NCBI GenBank assembly: GCA_002352205.1
Contig: DEHZ01000004.1
Location: 22,802 to 86,801 of the forward strand
Reading direction: 5' to 3'
Length of the DNA stretch: 64,000 nucleotides
Source of the DNA: Flavobacterium sp. UBA2787
Lineage (GTDB): Bacteria > Bacteroidota > Bacteroidia > Flavobacteriales > Flavobacteriaceae
This document shows positions 34,882 through 42,700 of the stretch, piece by piece; the first letter of the stretch is position 1, and each line of letters opens with the position of its first letter. A model generated the notes under the pieces. That model was not told the DNA's origin. It saw only the letters and a program-made list of their open reading frames with translations, and made no database searches. The position numbers and the translations under genes were made by a program.

Positions 34882-36402
34882 TCAATTCGTAAGCATATCA
34901 ATCTTCCACTTACTCCAATCATCCAAAAAATAATTCAGAATGACCGGATTATCAATCGTATTGATTTTCGTTTTTTTAATCAAAATATCTTTTGGCATCA
35001 CAAACGAATTGGCTAATTCAATATCAGTTAAATACTTTAATTCATTGGGTAAAGTACGATGATTTTTTTCATCAAAATCAAAATTGGCAGCAATCGTAAA
35101 TCCCCAATTTCCAAACGAAGGAACATAGGTTTGATAGGTTTTAGTATGTCCAAAAACCTCATTCACCGTATTTTTTATACAACTAAAAGCCTGATTGGAA
35201 TAATAAATTTCGCCCGATTGTGTTACAAAAATGCCTTTTTCATGTAAATTCTTTTTAACCAACATAAAAAATTGCTTGCTGTAAAGTCGAGCAATCGCAT
35301 CGTTGGAAGGATCCGGTAAATCGGAAATAATAATATCGTATTGCTTAAAATTATTCTTCAAATAAATAAACGCATCATCCACAATCAAATTCACTTTCGG
35401 GTTTTTAGACGCTCCTTGATTAATGTCTAACAACAATTTATTGTGCTTAGAAAGATGAAAAATAGTACTGTCAATATCCACCACATCAATGGCACGAACA
35501 TTCAAATGTTTCAGCACTTCCCTACTCGCTAAATTTTCGCCACCGCCCAAAATTAAAACCGTTTTTGGGTTCGGATGAATCGTCATCGGAACATGCACCA
35601 ATAATTCATGGTATCGATGTTCATCCAACGAACTAAACTGTATCGATCGATTCAAAAACAAACGAACATCTTCTTGTTTTTTAGTAATCACAATTTTCTG
35701 AAATTGCGTTTGAATGTTTTCAACCACCGGATTTTTATAGATTTTTTCATCCCAAACTTTCAAAAACTGAGCAGTAAAAAATACCATCACAATTAAAATC
35801 AGTAACGAAAATAGTCCTAAAAAAGTAACCTTATTCCATTTTTTTATCAACGTGAAATTAATCCACAAACCCAATAAAATATTCGAAATTCCAAAAATTA
35901 AAGACGAATAAAACAACCCGACAAATGGCAAAAGAATAAACGGAAAAATCAACGTAGCAATCAATCCACCAATATAATCCAACGACAAAATATTGGATAG
36001 GTTGTCTTTATAATCGTCGTCTTCGTTTACAAAAGTAAGCAATGGCACTTCCATTCCGGTTAACAATCCTATGCTAAACATGATGACCAAACAGAGAATT
36101 TGTAACGTCATCGGACTCACATTCACAAACAAAAAGTACAACAACGGAACTGAAATTCCTCCAATTAAACCGAGAATAAATTCGATTTTAATAAAAAATT
36201 CAAGTGGTTTGTCTTTGAAAAACTTTGAGCAATAGGCTCCAATTCCCATTGAAAATAAATACACGCCAATTAAGATGGAAAACTGCCGAACACCATCGCC
36301 CAAAAAGTACGTTGCCGTGGCACTAATTAGCAACTCATAAACGATGGAACACAAGCCTGCTATAAAAACAGAAAATGATAAAACTTTTATTTTGAAATTC
36401 AA
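34882..36402 (-). CDS. Membrane-anchored spermidine synthase-like protein
   Basis: The 506-residue protein starts with about seven transmembrane helices (1-215; GLCSIVYELLISATATYFLGDG). A polyamine aminopropyltransferase-like Rossmann domain follows, with VLILGGGENLASREVLKH near 280, DVVDID, VDDAFIYL and IIISDLPDPSNDAIARLYS near 355. The ILGGGE motif matches spermidine synthases (GGGDG) with Asn in place of Gly. The only possible start is TTG at 36402, since a stop lies 7 codons upstream and no ATG is near. It is divergent from the UPF0323/YgiC-like/SpeD genes, probably as one functional cluster. Confidence 0.85.
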   Translation of the reverse strand: MNFKIKVLSFSVFIAGLCSIVYELLISATATYFLGDGVRQFSILIGVYLFSMGIGAYCSKFFKDKPLEFFIKIEFILGLIGGISVPLLYFLFVNVSPMTLQILCLVIMFSIGLLTGMEVPLLTFVNEDDDYKDNLSNILSLDYIGGLIATLIFPFILLPFVGLFYSSLIFGISNILLGLWINFTLIKKWNKVTFLGLFSLLILIVMVFFTAQFLKVWDEKIYKNPVVENIQTQFQKIVITKKQEDVRLFLNRSIQFSSLDEHRYHELLVHVPMTIHPNPKTVLILGGGENLASREVLKHLNVRAIDVVDIDSTIFHLSKHNKLLLDINQGASKNPKVNLIVDDAFIYLKNNFKQYDIIISDLPDPSNDAIARLYSKQFFMLVKKNLHEKGIFVTQSGEIYYSNQAFSCIKNTVNEVFGHTKTYQTYVPSFGNWGFTIAANFDFDEKNHRTLPNELKYLTDIELANSFVMPKDILIKKTKINTIDNPVILNYFLDDWSKWKIDMLTN

Positions 36403-36420
36403 TTTATAATAGTATGTTTG
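36392..36420 (+). promoter_or_regulatory. Promoter of the UPF0323/YgiC-like/SpeD operon
   Basis: TTG at 36392-36394 and TATGTTTG at 36413-36420, with an 18-nt spacer, fit the consensus. The promoter overlaps the TTG start codon of the divergent SpeE-like gene (36400-36402). Confidence 0.6.
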
Positions 36421-36444
36421 TTAAAATAATTATAAATTTCAAAG

Positions 36445-36999
36445 ATGAAAAAAAATACAATACAAATAATCGCTTTGCATAAAAAATTATTTGTTTCAGG
36501 TTTATTGGTTAGTTCTTTGCTGCTTCAGAGTTGTGGCGGAGACGGAAGTCCAAAAATTAAAGATGCTCAAGTTCAAACCATTATGGAATCTTCCAAAGGT
36601 GTTATCACGGAAGTGGAAGAAGTTGAACCCGGAGATGATTACAAAATCATTGATGAAAAAATCATTGATGAAAAAGAACAATCACTCGCTGTAGTGCATC
36701 GCTTAGACGGAAAAATCGATACACTTTCGTTACAAAAAATAAAATCAGAATCTAATAATTCAAGCCACAGTGGTTTACGAAATGTGTTAATGTATTCGTT
36801 AGCCGCTTCTTATTTTAGCAGAAATTTAGGCAATACAGCTCCCAATTCAGGCTATTATAAAGATGCGAATGCACACAGTAAATCAACAGGTTTAAAAAAT
36901 GATTTGACCAAATCGGCTACATCCAGACGCGTGAGTGTTCCCGGAAAATCATCAACAGGTTACGGATCAGGAAAATCATTCCGTTCTCATGGAGGATAG
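36445..36999 (+). CDS. UPF0323 (YgiB/YjfM-like) lipoprotein
   Basis: The 184-residue protein has a long lipoprotein signal (lipobox LLLQSC, Cys30). The mature part is polar: an acidic segment with a direct repeat KIIDEKIIDEK, then a Ser/Gly/Tyr/His-rich tail (SGYYKDANAHSKST, GYGSGKSFRSHGG). This fits the UPF0323/DUF1190 lipoproteins that accompany YgiC/YjfC ATP-grasp proteins. Its end overlaps the next gene by 11 nt, which indicates translational coupling. The function is unknown; a substrate or anchor for the adjacent ligase is a reasonable guess. Confidence 0.8.
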   Translation: MKKNTIQIIALHKKLFVSGLLVSSLLLQSCGGDGSPKIKDAQVQTIMESSKGVITEVEEVEPGDDYKIIDEKIIDEKEQSLAVVHRLDGKIDTLSLQKIKSESNNSSHSGLRNVLMYSLAASYFSRNLGNTAPNSGYYKDANAHSKSTGLKNDLTKSATSRRVSVPGKSSTGYGSGKSFRSHGG

Positions 37000-38137
37000 T
37001 CGTTTTAAAGAAATAAAATCATTCAAGAAAAAAGAATTACCGCACCAATTACATTGGTTTTTAAAGGAAGATTATTTTTCGGAAGAATTATTGGGTTTGT
37101 ATTCATCAGAAGTTCAAAAATTTGAATACATCGCCAATGAAACCTTTCTCCTTTTTGAAAAAGCAACCGAAAAAATCATCCGAGAGAAAAATTTAGATTT
37201 TTTGAATATCCCCTCTTTTTTTCATTCAACAATTGAAAAGTCGTGGGCAAACAGAAACGAAAACCCATTTTTATACGGAAGATTTGACATCAACGGCGGC
37301 TTAGACAATAAAGAAGCAAAAGTAATTGAGTTTAACGCCGACACGTGTAGCACACTTCCCGAAACCGTTCTTTGGCAAAAAATACAATTGGCAACAATGC
37401 CCGGCATGAAATCGCAGTTCAATTCGTTGGCGGAAGATATCAAGCAAACGTTACTGAATTTACGAACAAAAATCGATTTTCCCGAACCGTATATGCTTGC
37501 TTCCTCTTTTGGTCATCCGGAAGATATTCAAAATTGCAATATCATTTTGGATGTGGCTCGAGAAGCCGGTTTCAAATGTTTTTATTCCGATTTAGAAAGT
37601 GTAACTTTTTCTGAAGACGAAGGAATATTTTTTGAAATTGGTGGCGAATTTCAACCCATCGATGTTTGGTTTAAACTCATTCCGTGGGATTGGATGTTTA
37701 ACGAAGAACCCGAATTGGCAAAATTAATTTCAACCATAATCGATAAAAAATTGGCGATTGTTTTAAATCCGGCATTCACCGCAATTTGGCAAAACAAAAA
37801 GTTTCTGGCATACATTACCAAAAATTTTCCAAATCCGTACATTGCAGAAACCTATCTCAATAAATCGGAGTTAATGGGTTATGTAGAAAAACCAATTTAC
37901 GGCAGAATGGGCGAAAGCATCAAAATTGTGGCAAACGAAGAAATAAATTCCAAAGGAGATTTTTCTCATCAAGAAAAAATTTATCAAAAATATTACCCAT
38001 TAATGACAGATAGCGAACGGTATTTTTATCAATTAGGAATATTTTATACCAACAAAGCATCGGCAATTAATTTTAGAGCAGAAGAAAAAAAAATTATCAC
38101 TAATGACTGCGAATTTATGTCGCATTTTATCATTTAA
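36989..38137 (+). CDS. Glutathionylspermidine-synthetase-like ATP-grasp protein (YgiC/YjfC family)
   Basis: ATG at 36989 gives 382 residues. Family landmarks are FLYGRFDINGG, VIEFNADTCSTLPETVLWQ, VDVWFKLIPWDWMF, LNPAFTAIWQNKKFLAYI and the ATP-grasp KPIYGRMGESIKI. Relatives ligate an amine such as spermidine to a carboxylate with ATP. The amidase half of bifunctional Gsp enzymes is absent. Its position between a UPF0323 lipoprotein and SpeD, opposite a membrane SpeE-like gene, suggests polyamine or peptide conjugation at the envelope; this is inferred. Confidence 0.86.
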   Translation: MEDSRFKEIKSFKKKELPHQLHWFLKEDYFSEELLGLYSSEVQKFEYIANETFLLFEKATEKIIREKNLDFLNIPSFFHSTIEKSWANRNENPFLYGRFDINGGLDNKEAKVIEFNADTCSTLPETVLWQKIQLATMPGMKSQFNSLAEDIKQTLLNLRTKIDFPEPYMLASSFGHPEDIQNCNIILDVAREAGFKCFYSDLESVTFSEDEGIFFEIGGEFQPIDVWFKLIPWDWMFNEEPELAKLISTIIDKKLAIVLNPAFTAIWQNKKFLAYITKNFPNPYIAETYLNKSELMGYVEKPIYGRMGESIKIVANEEINSKGDFSHQEKIYQKYYPLMTDSERYFYQLGIFYTNKASAINFRAEEKKIITNDCEFMSHFII

Positions 38138-38149
38138 AACTAACAAAAC

Positions 38150-38725
38150 ATGAAAAAAATAGTACTATTAACCATCCTTGCATTTAGCTTATTTTCTTGT
38201 TCCAGTAACGTAGATTTAGCAATTGACAATCCAACCGACACGCCGGTGATTGTAAAAATTGACACCTTAACCGTGGAAATTCCGGCCAGACAAGTTGTTT
38301 GGGTAGAAATGGGAAAAGGCGAACACCAAATTACTTTAGAAAATGACAGCGTTGTGAAATTCGATTTTCAAAACAGCTTATACATGATTAATCCAACCCT
38401 AAGCGAATACCTAAAATTCGAAGAGTTTTACGGAGACGCGATGTCGCAAGCCATGTACAAAAGTTCAATTCCGTTGCAAAATGTAAAGTTTTTGGGCACC
38501 GAATTCGAAGGCAATTTTGAAGTCGTAAAAAATTTAATCAATCCCGTTACTTGGGATTGCGGTCCAAGAGAAGCATTACCCGAAATGGTTGAAGTAGAAG
38601 AAGGCGACAATTATACCACATTAACCAAACTGTGCGATGTTCGCGAATTCATTCAAATGGTACAATCGGAATCACCTGCAGAATCGGAAGAACCGGAAAT
38701 GGATCTTGAATCTGCTGTAGAATAA
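38150..38725 (+). CDS. Lipoprotein of the polyamine cluster, unknown family
   Basis: The 191-residue protein has a lipoprotein signal (SLFSC, Cys17) and an early beta-rich domain (VDLAIDNPTDTPVIVKIDTLTVEIPARQ). It then has a domain with two Cys (TWDCGPRE, TKLCDVRE) that could pair, and a strongly acidic tail (SPAESEEPEMDLESAVE). I do not recognise the family. It is 12 nt after the ATP-grasp gene and 21 nt before speD, so it belongs to the same transcript. Confidence 0.7.
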   Translation: MKKIVLLTILAFSLFSCSSNVDLAIDNPTDTPVIVKIDTLTVEIPARQVVWVEMGKGEHQITLENDSVVKFDFQNSLYMINPTLSEYLKFEEFYGDAMSQAMYKSSIPLQNVKFLGTEFEGNFEVVKNLINPVTWDCGPREALPEMVEVEEGDNYTTLTKLCDVREFIQMVQSESPAESEEPEMDLESAVE

Positions 38726-38746
38726 TTAAAATAAAATCATTTTATT

Positions 38747-39100
38747 ATGATAGGTTATCATACAATTTGGGATATTTATGATTGCAATGCGGACAAATTG
38801 AAATATGTTGACCCCATCAAAATCATTCTAAATACGGTTGTTAATGAGCTTCGCCTTGGCAAAGTGTCAGAGTCCTACAAACAGTTTGAACCTTTTGGAG
38901 CAACCGGTTTTATTTTGCTCGAAGAGAGTCACATCAGCATCCACACATGGCCGGAACATCAGTTTGCCGCCATCGATATTTTTTCCTGCAAACCCTTTGA
39001 AAAAGAAGCAATTATCGAACTGCTTTCTGCCTATTTTGAAACCAATTCCATCACCTCCAAAATAATTGAACGCGGGTTAATTCCGGTTAAGTCGGAGTAA
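38747..39100 (+). CDS. speD: S-adenosylmethionine decarboxylase proenzyme (SpeD)
   Basis: SpeD makes decarboxylated AdoMet, the aminopropyl donor for spermidine synthesis. The 117-residue prokaryotic type self-cleaves before a Ser that becomes the pyruvoyl group; here this is the Glu-Ser of LLEESHISIHTWPEHQFAAIDIFSC near residue 62. It is the last gene of the cluster and supplies the donor expected for the divergent membrane aminopropyltransferase-like protein. Confidence 0.93.
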   Translation: MIGYHTIWDIYDCNADKLKYVDPIKIILNTVVNELRLGKVSESYKQFEPFGATGFILLEESHISIHTWPEHQFAAIDIFSCKPFEKEAIIELLSAYFETNSITSKIIERGLIPVKSE

Positions 39101-39117
39101 ACTATACTTTTTTTTTT

Positions 39118-39285
39118 GAAGCTAATCCCGCTTCCTGCCTGCCGGCAGGCAGGTTAGCTGCAAGCTTGTTTGCAAAAACTGATTTTTTCTAAGCCGCCTC
39201 AAGAGCTTCCTTTGGTCGCTTTGGGTCAGCAAGAAAAAATCAGTTTTTGCGGCACAAGGCTTTTCGCTGCAATCGGGGCTGGGAG
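39118..39285 (-). repeat. Dispersed structured repeat, copy 3 (minus orientation), with nested palindrome
   Basis: On the minus strand it shows the left block AGCCCCGATTGCAGCGAAAAGC, an outer stem from GCAAAAACTGATTTTTTC and its complement, the apical block AAGCGACCAAAGGAAGCTCT, and the closing GGGATTAGC. The perfect 20-bp palindrome CCTGCCTGCCGGCAGGCAGG at 39134-39153 is inserted near one end. It starts 17 nt after speD. Confidence 0.82.
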
Positions 39286-39370
39286 ATTGTGCTTCAAAAC
39301 AAAAATTAGTGAACAAAGTCGTTTTGAAGATTAGTACGATTTTTTTATTAAATTTGAGAAAAAGTCTGTC

Positions 39371-39427
39371 TTTTGTCAGACATAGCAACCTCAAAATGGG
39401 TGTTTATGTCGAATTTTGTCAGACATA
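39371..39427 (+). promoter_or_regulatory. Direct repeats TTTTGTCAGACATA upstream of the DUF6193 gene
   Basis: The 14-mer TTTTGTCAGACATA occurs at 39371-39384 and 39414-39427, 43 bp apart (about four helical turns). Both contain the dyad-like TGTCAGACA. They lie 49-105 nt upstream of the next ATG and could be regulator-binding sites. Confidence 0.4.
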
Positions 39428-39475
39428 TATACAACTTGGCAGTAAGTTTAGAGCGACACCATTCGACAATTAAAA

Positions 39476-40282
39476 ATGTTACACAGACTTTTTAAAATTT
39501 TTCAATCAAAGAAACCTATTCAGACAATGTATCCTGAGTTGGAAAAGGTCGGTGGACTTCAAAACGCAATAGATATTGAATTTGAGAAACTCAATTCAAC
39601 TTTGAGAGTTACGCAAGACAGTGGGTTGGGCAAAATTCCATTGACATATGCAAGAATTGAAAATAGACAAAAATTTTCACAGGTTTACATTGGTGCTGAA
39701 GAAAAAATTTATCTGCCTGACTTTTGGAAAGAAGGCGTTTGCCTTGCCCACGGACAAACTACAAATATTTCAGAACTTGCACAAGTATTAGATTTTTGGC
39801 TATGTAACGACATTTCTACAAAACAGTTGGCTGATAAATTCTCTTTCGTATCATTAAGCGACAAAGCATTTGCTTTTGACAACAATAATGAAGTTGAATA
39901 TACTTGGAACTTAATTTTGCAAGACCAAAACAGACAAGAAATTAACGATTTTGTTAAACTTGCAATCAAGGACAATGTTTTAAATAAATTGTTTCCATTT
40001 ACAAGTTTATATACTTTGTGTTTTAGTAGGTGTACAGGTTATCCTTATGACACAGACAATTTACCAAATGTAACGCCAAAACTATTTGAGAACTTTGCCC
40101 CAATTCAAGGAAAAAAGAATAGTGCAGAGCAAGACATTAAGAAATTAGAAACGCAATTTGTAGTGAAAAAAAATAAAAGTGAATACCTTGGTGAAGGAAA
40201 TGCTGAAGAAGCTCTGAAAATTGTAAAAGAAAATTTGCCAGACAATGTACAACAAGCAAGAAAAGGAACAGCGGACGAATAG
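39476..40282 (+). CDS. DUF6193-like protein
   Basis: The 268-residue soluble protein opens with a Lys-rich stretch and MYPELEKVGGLQNAI (an alternative start lies at 39527). It contains WKEGVCLAHGQTTNISELAQVLDFWL and a distinctive LFPFTSLYTLCFSRCTGYPY segment near 180, which match my memory of the DUF6193 ('natural product biosynthesis') family. Its function is unknown. It lies between a dispersed repeat with direct repeats and a long palindrome, and I judge it accessory. Confidence 0.6.
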   Translation: MLHRLFKIFQSKKPIQTMYPELEKVGGLQNAIDIEFEKLNSTLRVTQDSGLGKIPLTYARIENRQKFSQVYIGAEEKIYLPDFWKEGVCLAHGQTTNISELAQVLDFWLCNDISTKQLADKFSFVSLSDKAFAFDNNNEVEYTWNLILQDQNRQEINDFVKLAIKDNVLNKLFPFTSLYTLCFSRCTGYPYDTDNLPNVTPKLFENFAPIQGKKNSAEQDIKKLETQFVVKKNKSEYLGEGNAEEALKIVKENLPDNVQQARKGTADE

Positions 40283-40300
40283 AAAACCTACTGCCAACAT

Positions 40301-40412
40301 CGTATTGGCAATAGTGGGGCTGACATTTATAAACTCAACATTTATAATTCTATTGGGCATTTGTGCAAATGTTGAGCTGACGTATTTCAAATGCCCCACC
40401 ATCGCCAATACG
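40301..40412. repeat. Cassette-like long palindrome 3' of the DUF6193 gene
   Basis: Outer arms 40301-40320 and 40393-40412 are inverted complements at 18 of 20 positions. An inner perfect 10-bp stem (40334-40343 with 40367-40376) nests inside. AACGTTATAAGC follows at 40417-40428. The size and nested arms recall integron attC sites or Bacteroidota intergenic palindromes, but no attC is proven. Confidence 0.65.
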
Positions 40413-40418
40413 TAAAAC

Positions 40419-40433
40419 GTTATAAGCTAGTTA
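40419..40433 (+). repeat. Left inverted repeat flanking the 40464-41030 gene
   Basis: GTTATAAGCTAGTTA here is the inverted complement, at 14 of 15 positions, of 41035-41049 (TAACCAGCTTATAAC). The pair brackets a single gene. Confidence 0.6.
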
Positions 40434-40463
40434 TGAAAATCGTATAAAAAAGAACTATAATTA

Positions 40464-41030
40464 ATGAAACAAACAATAATTTTATTTTTAATTATTATTC
40501 AATTTATTTCTTGTGGCACAAATAAGAAAGAAATGAAAATTGAAGAAAATTGTTATGATGTATTATATTCAGTTTCTTATGTAACTGTCGTTTATGATAA
40601 AAGAAATATTCGATTATCTCAACTACTTAACGAAATTAAAAACAACTCAAAAATAGATAACGACAATATAAGAGAAATTGAAAAATTATCTATTGAAATA
40701 AAGAAAAGAGTTAAAGTAAGTCTGAATAAACTTAATGAAAAATATAAGGAAAATAAAAATGAGAAAATTTTCGAAATAAGTCTAAAATATCTTTCTAAAG
40801 TTAATGATCTTGAAGAAAAACTTCCTTCATTCATTAAAGAATTATCTGATAATATTCCAAATACTAATTTTGAATTAAAAGATTTGATCAAAGAATATTC
40901 AATCGAAGTAAAATCACTAGGACAAACATATCATATTGCAATGAATGATTACTATAAATTTCATAAAATAAGTGATGTAAAATTAGATTCAATTGAAAAT
41001 GTTGTAGAAGAAAAGACGAAAAAACATTAA
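40464..41030 (+). CDS. Helical lipoprotein, unknown
   Basis: The 188-residue protein has a lipoprotein signal (FISC, Cys17). A Lys/Glu/Asn-rich mature part follows that reads as long amphipathic helices or coiled coil (about 50-150). No family is recognised. Codon and amino-acid use is much more A-rich than in the neighbouring lysA gene. It is framed by 15-bp inverted repeats, as a cassette would be. Confidence 0.6.
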   Translation: MKQTIILFLIIIQFISCGTNKKEMKIEENCYDVLYSVSYVTVVYDKRNIRLSQLLNEIKNNSKIDNDNIREIEKLSIEIKKRVKVSLNKLNEKYKENKNEKIFEISLKYLSKVNDLEEKLPSFIKELSDNIPNTNFELKDLIKEYSIEVKSLGQTYHIAMNDYYKFHKISDVKLDSIENVVEEKTKKH

Positions 41031-41034
41031 ATAT

Positions 41035-41180
41035 TAACCAGCTTATAACAGCGGTTTGCTTCAATGACTACTACCGGATTTTCCTACGGAAAATCAGCTG
41101 CTGATGGAATGTTTTGTTATATTTGTAATGGCTTGGTGCTGGTTCAACGCCACTGAAAGTATGCCTGAGAACGTTATAAT
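41035..41180 (+). repeat. Right inverted repeat and remnant of a second cassette junction
   Basis: TAACCAGCTTATAAC (41035-41049) begins the junction and AACGTTATAA recurs at 41171-41180, the same core as at 40417-40426. The sequence between lacks the strong palindrome of the first junction, so it may be decayed. No gene is seen in 41031-41285. Confidence 0.45.
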
Positions 41181-41240
41181 TAAACCCAGAAGTTACAAAT
41201 ATAACAAATTGTTATTATTTGTTATTTCAACACAAAAAAT

Positions 41241-41271
41241 TTGAAAGTAACGCTTTAGGGACTTACCTTTG
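41241..41271 (+). promoter_or_regulatory. lysA promoter
   Basis: TTG at 41241-41243 and TACCTTTG at 41264-41271, with a 20-nt spacer, match the consensus well. The ATG follows 14 nt later, so the leader is very short. Confidence 0.7.
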
Positions 41272-41285
41272 TTGAAAATTCAAGA

Positions 41286-42491
41286 ATGAACTCATCAGAT
41301 TTACTACAATTAGCAGACCAATTCGGAGGACCGCTCTATGTTTACAATGCCGAAAAAATAGAATCACAATACAAACGTTTGGTTAACGCTTTTTCAAAAG
41401 TGGAGCGATTACAGATAAATTATGCTGTAAAAGCATTATCCAATATTTCTGTTTTAAAATATTTTCACAAATTAGGTTCGGGTTTAGACACGGTTTCGCT
41501 CCAAGAAGTGCAATTGGGTTTAGCCGCTGGTTTTGAACCGAATCGTATCATTTTTACACCTAATGGCGTTTCCATCGATGAAATTGAAGAAGTGGCGACT
41601 TTGGGCGTTCAAATTAATATTGACAATCTTTCGATTTTAGAACAATTCGGAACCAAACACCCGACTGTTCCGGTTTGCATCCGAATCAATCCGCACGTGA
41701 TGGCGGGTGGAAACACAAATATTTCGGTGGGTCACATTGATAGTAAATTCGGAATTTCCATTCATCAACTACCGCATTTGCTGCGAATCATCGAAAACAC
41801 GCACATGCACATCAACGGAATTCACATGCACACCGGTTCCGATATTTTGGATATCGAAGTGTTTTTGTATGCTGCCGAAATTCTCTTTGAAACCGCAAAA
41901 AACTTCAAAACACTTGATTTCATTGACTTTGGTAGCGGATTCAAAGTTCCGTACAAAAAAGACGATATCGAAACCAATGTGGAAGAATTAGGTAAAAAAT
42001 TATCCAAGCGTTTCAATCAATTTCAAACCGAATACGGTCGACCGCTGACATTAGCTTTTGAACCGGGGAAATTTTTAGTGAGCGAATCAGGTTATTTCTT
42101 AGCCAAAGTAAACGTGGTGAAACAAACCACTTCCACCGTTTTTGCGGGAATTGATAGTGGATTTAATCACTTAATTCGTCCGATGTTGTACGGTTCATAT
42201 CATCACATTGAAAACATTTCCAATCCAAAAGGGAAAGAACGTTTTTACTCAGTCGTTGGTTACATCTGCGAAACCGATACTTTCGCCAACAACCGTAGAA
42301 TTTCCGAAATCAAAGAAGGTGATATTTTGTGTTTCAGAAATGCCGGAGCTTATTGTTTTTCGATGGCATCCAACTATAATTCACGCTTCCGTCCAGCAGA
42401 AGTACTTTGGTATGAAGGCAAAGGTCACTTAATTCGTGAAAGAGAAACCTTTCAAGACATTCTTCGCAATCAGATTGAAATCGCATTTTAA
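41286..42491 (+). CDS. lysA: Diaminopimelate decarboxylase
   Basis: LysA makes L-lysine from meso-diaminopimelate. The 401-residue PLP enzyme has the alanine-racemase-like barrel with the PLP Lys49 in NYAVKALSN. It also shows HMHTGSDI, IDFGSGFKVPY, the phosphate-binding EPGKFLVSESG, and the catalytic Cys in GYICETDTFA. Length and motifs fit LysA better than ornithine or arginine decarboxylases. Confidence 0.93.
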   Translation: MNSSDLLQLADQFGGPLYVYNAEKIESQYKRLVNAFSKVERLQINYAVKALSNISVLKYFHKLGSGLDTVSLQEVQLGLAAGFEPNRIIFTPNGVSIDEIEEVATLGVQINIDNLSILEQFGTKHPTVPVCIRINPHVMAGGNTNISVGHIDSKFGISIHQLPHLLRIIENTHMHINGIHMHTGSDILDIEVFLYAAEILFETAKNFKTLDFIDFGSGFKVPYKKDDIETNVEELGKKLSKRFNQFQTEYGRPLTLAFEPGKFLVSESGYFLAKVNVVKQTTSTVFAGIDSGFNHLIRPMLYGSYHHIENISNPKGKERFYSVVGYICETDTFANNRRISEIKEGDILCFRNAGAYCFSMASNYNSRFRPAEVLWYEGKGHLIRERETFQDILRNQIEIAF

Positions 42492-42503
42492 TTTCAAGGT
42501 ATA

Positions 42504-42536
42504 ACACCTGACAGGTTTCAAAAACCTGTCAGGTGT
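42504..42536 (+). repeat. Perfect 15-bp palindromic repeat (ACCTGACAGGTTT type)
   Basis: The arms ACACCTGACAGGTTT (42504-42518) and AAACCTGTCAGGTGT (42522-42536) pair perfectly around a 3-nt loop. I remember this sequence as widespread between genes in Bacteroidota. It lacks a T-run, and a separate terminator follows. Confidence 0.7.
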
Positions 42537-42593
42537 AATAAAATAAATAACCCTTATTGCCATAAATCACTACCTAATCAAACAAACACAACC

Positions 42594-42627
42594 AAAAAGA
42601 GTCGGAATTCATTTTCCGGCTTTTTTT
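42594..42627 (+). terminator. lysA terminator
   Basis: The arms AGTCGG and CCGGCT (one G-U pair), extended by flanking A/T pairs, are followed by seven T. It lies 105 nt after the lysA stop codon. Confidence 0.7.
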
Positions 42628-42675
42628 ATGAATGGGAATTAATGTTTATTTAACGGTAACCTCATTTGTATTTTT

Positions 42676-42683
42676 TATATTTG
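42676..42683 (+). promoter_or_regulatory. Alkaline phosphatase promoter -7 box (TATATTTG)
   Basis: TATATTTG matches TAnnTTTG and ends 17 nt before the ATG at 42701; its -33 region is weak. Its position supports the downstream Met as the real start. Confidence 0.5.
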
Positions 42684-42700
42684 AAAAATTTAAAATCCCA

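Noticed and set aside
39122-39394. 90-codon frame over dispersed repeat copy 3
   Set aside because: It translates repeat DNA, including the palindrome read as LPAGR; this is a known type of false gene call.
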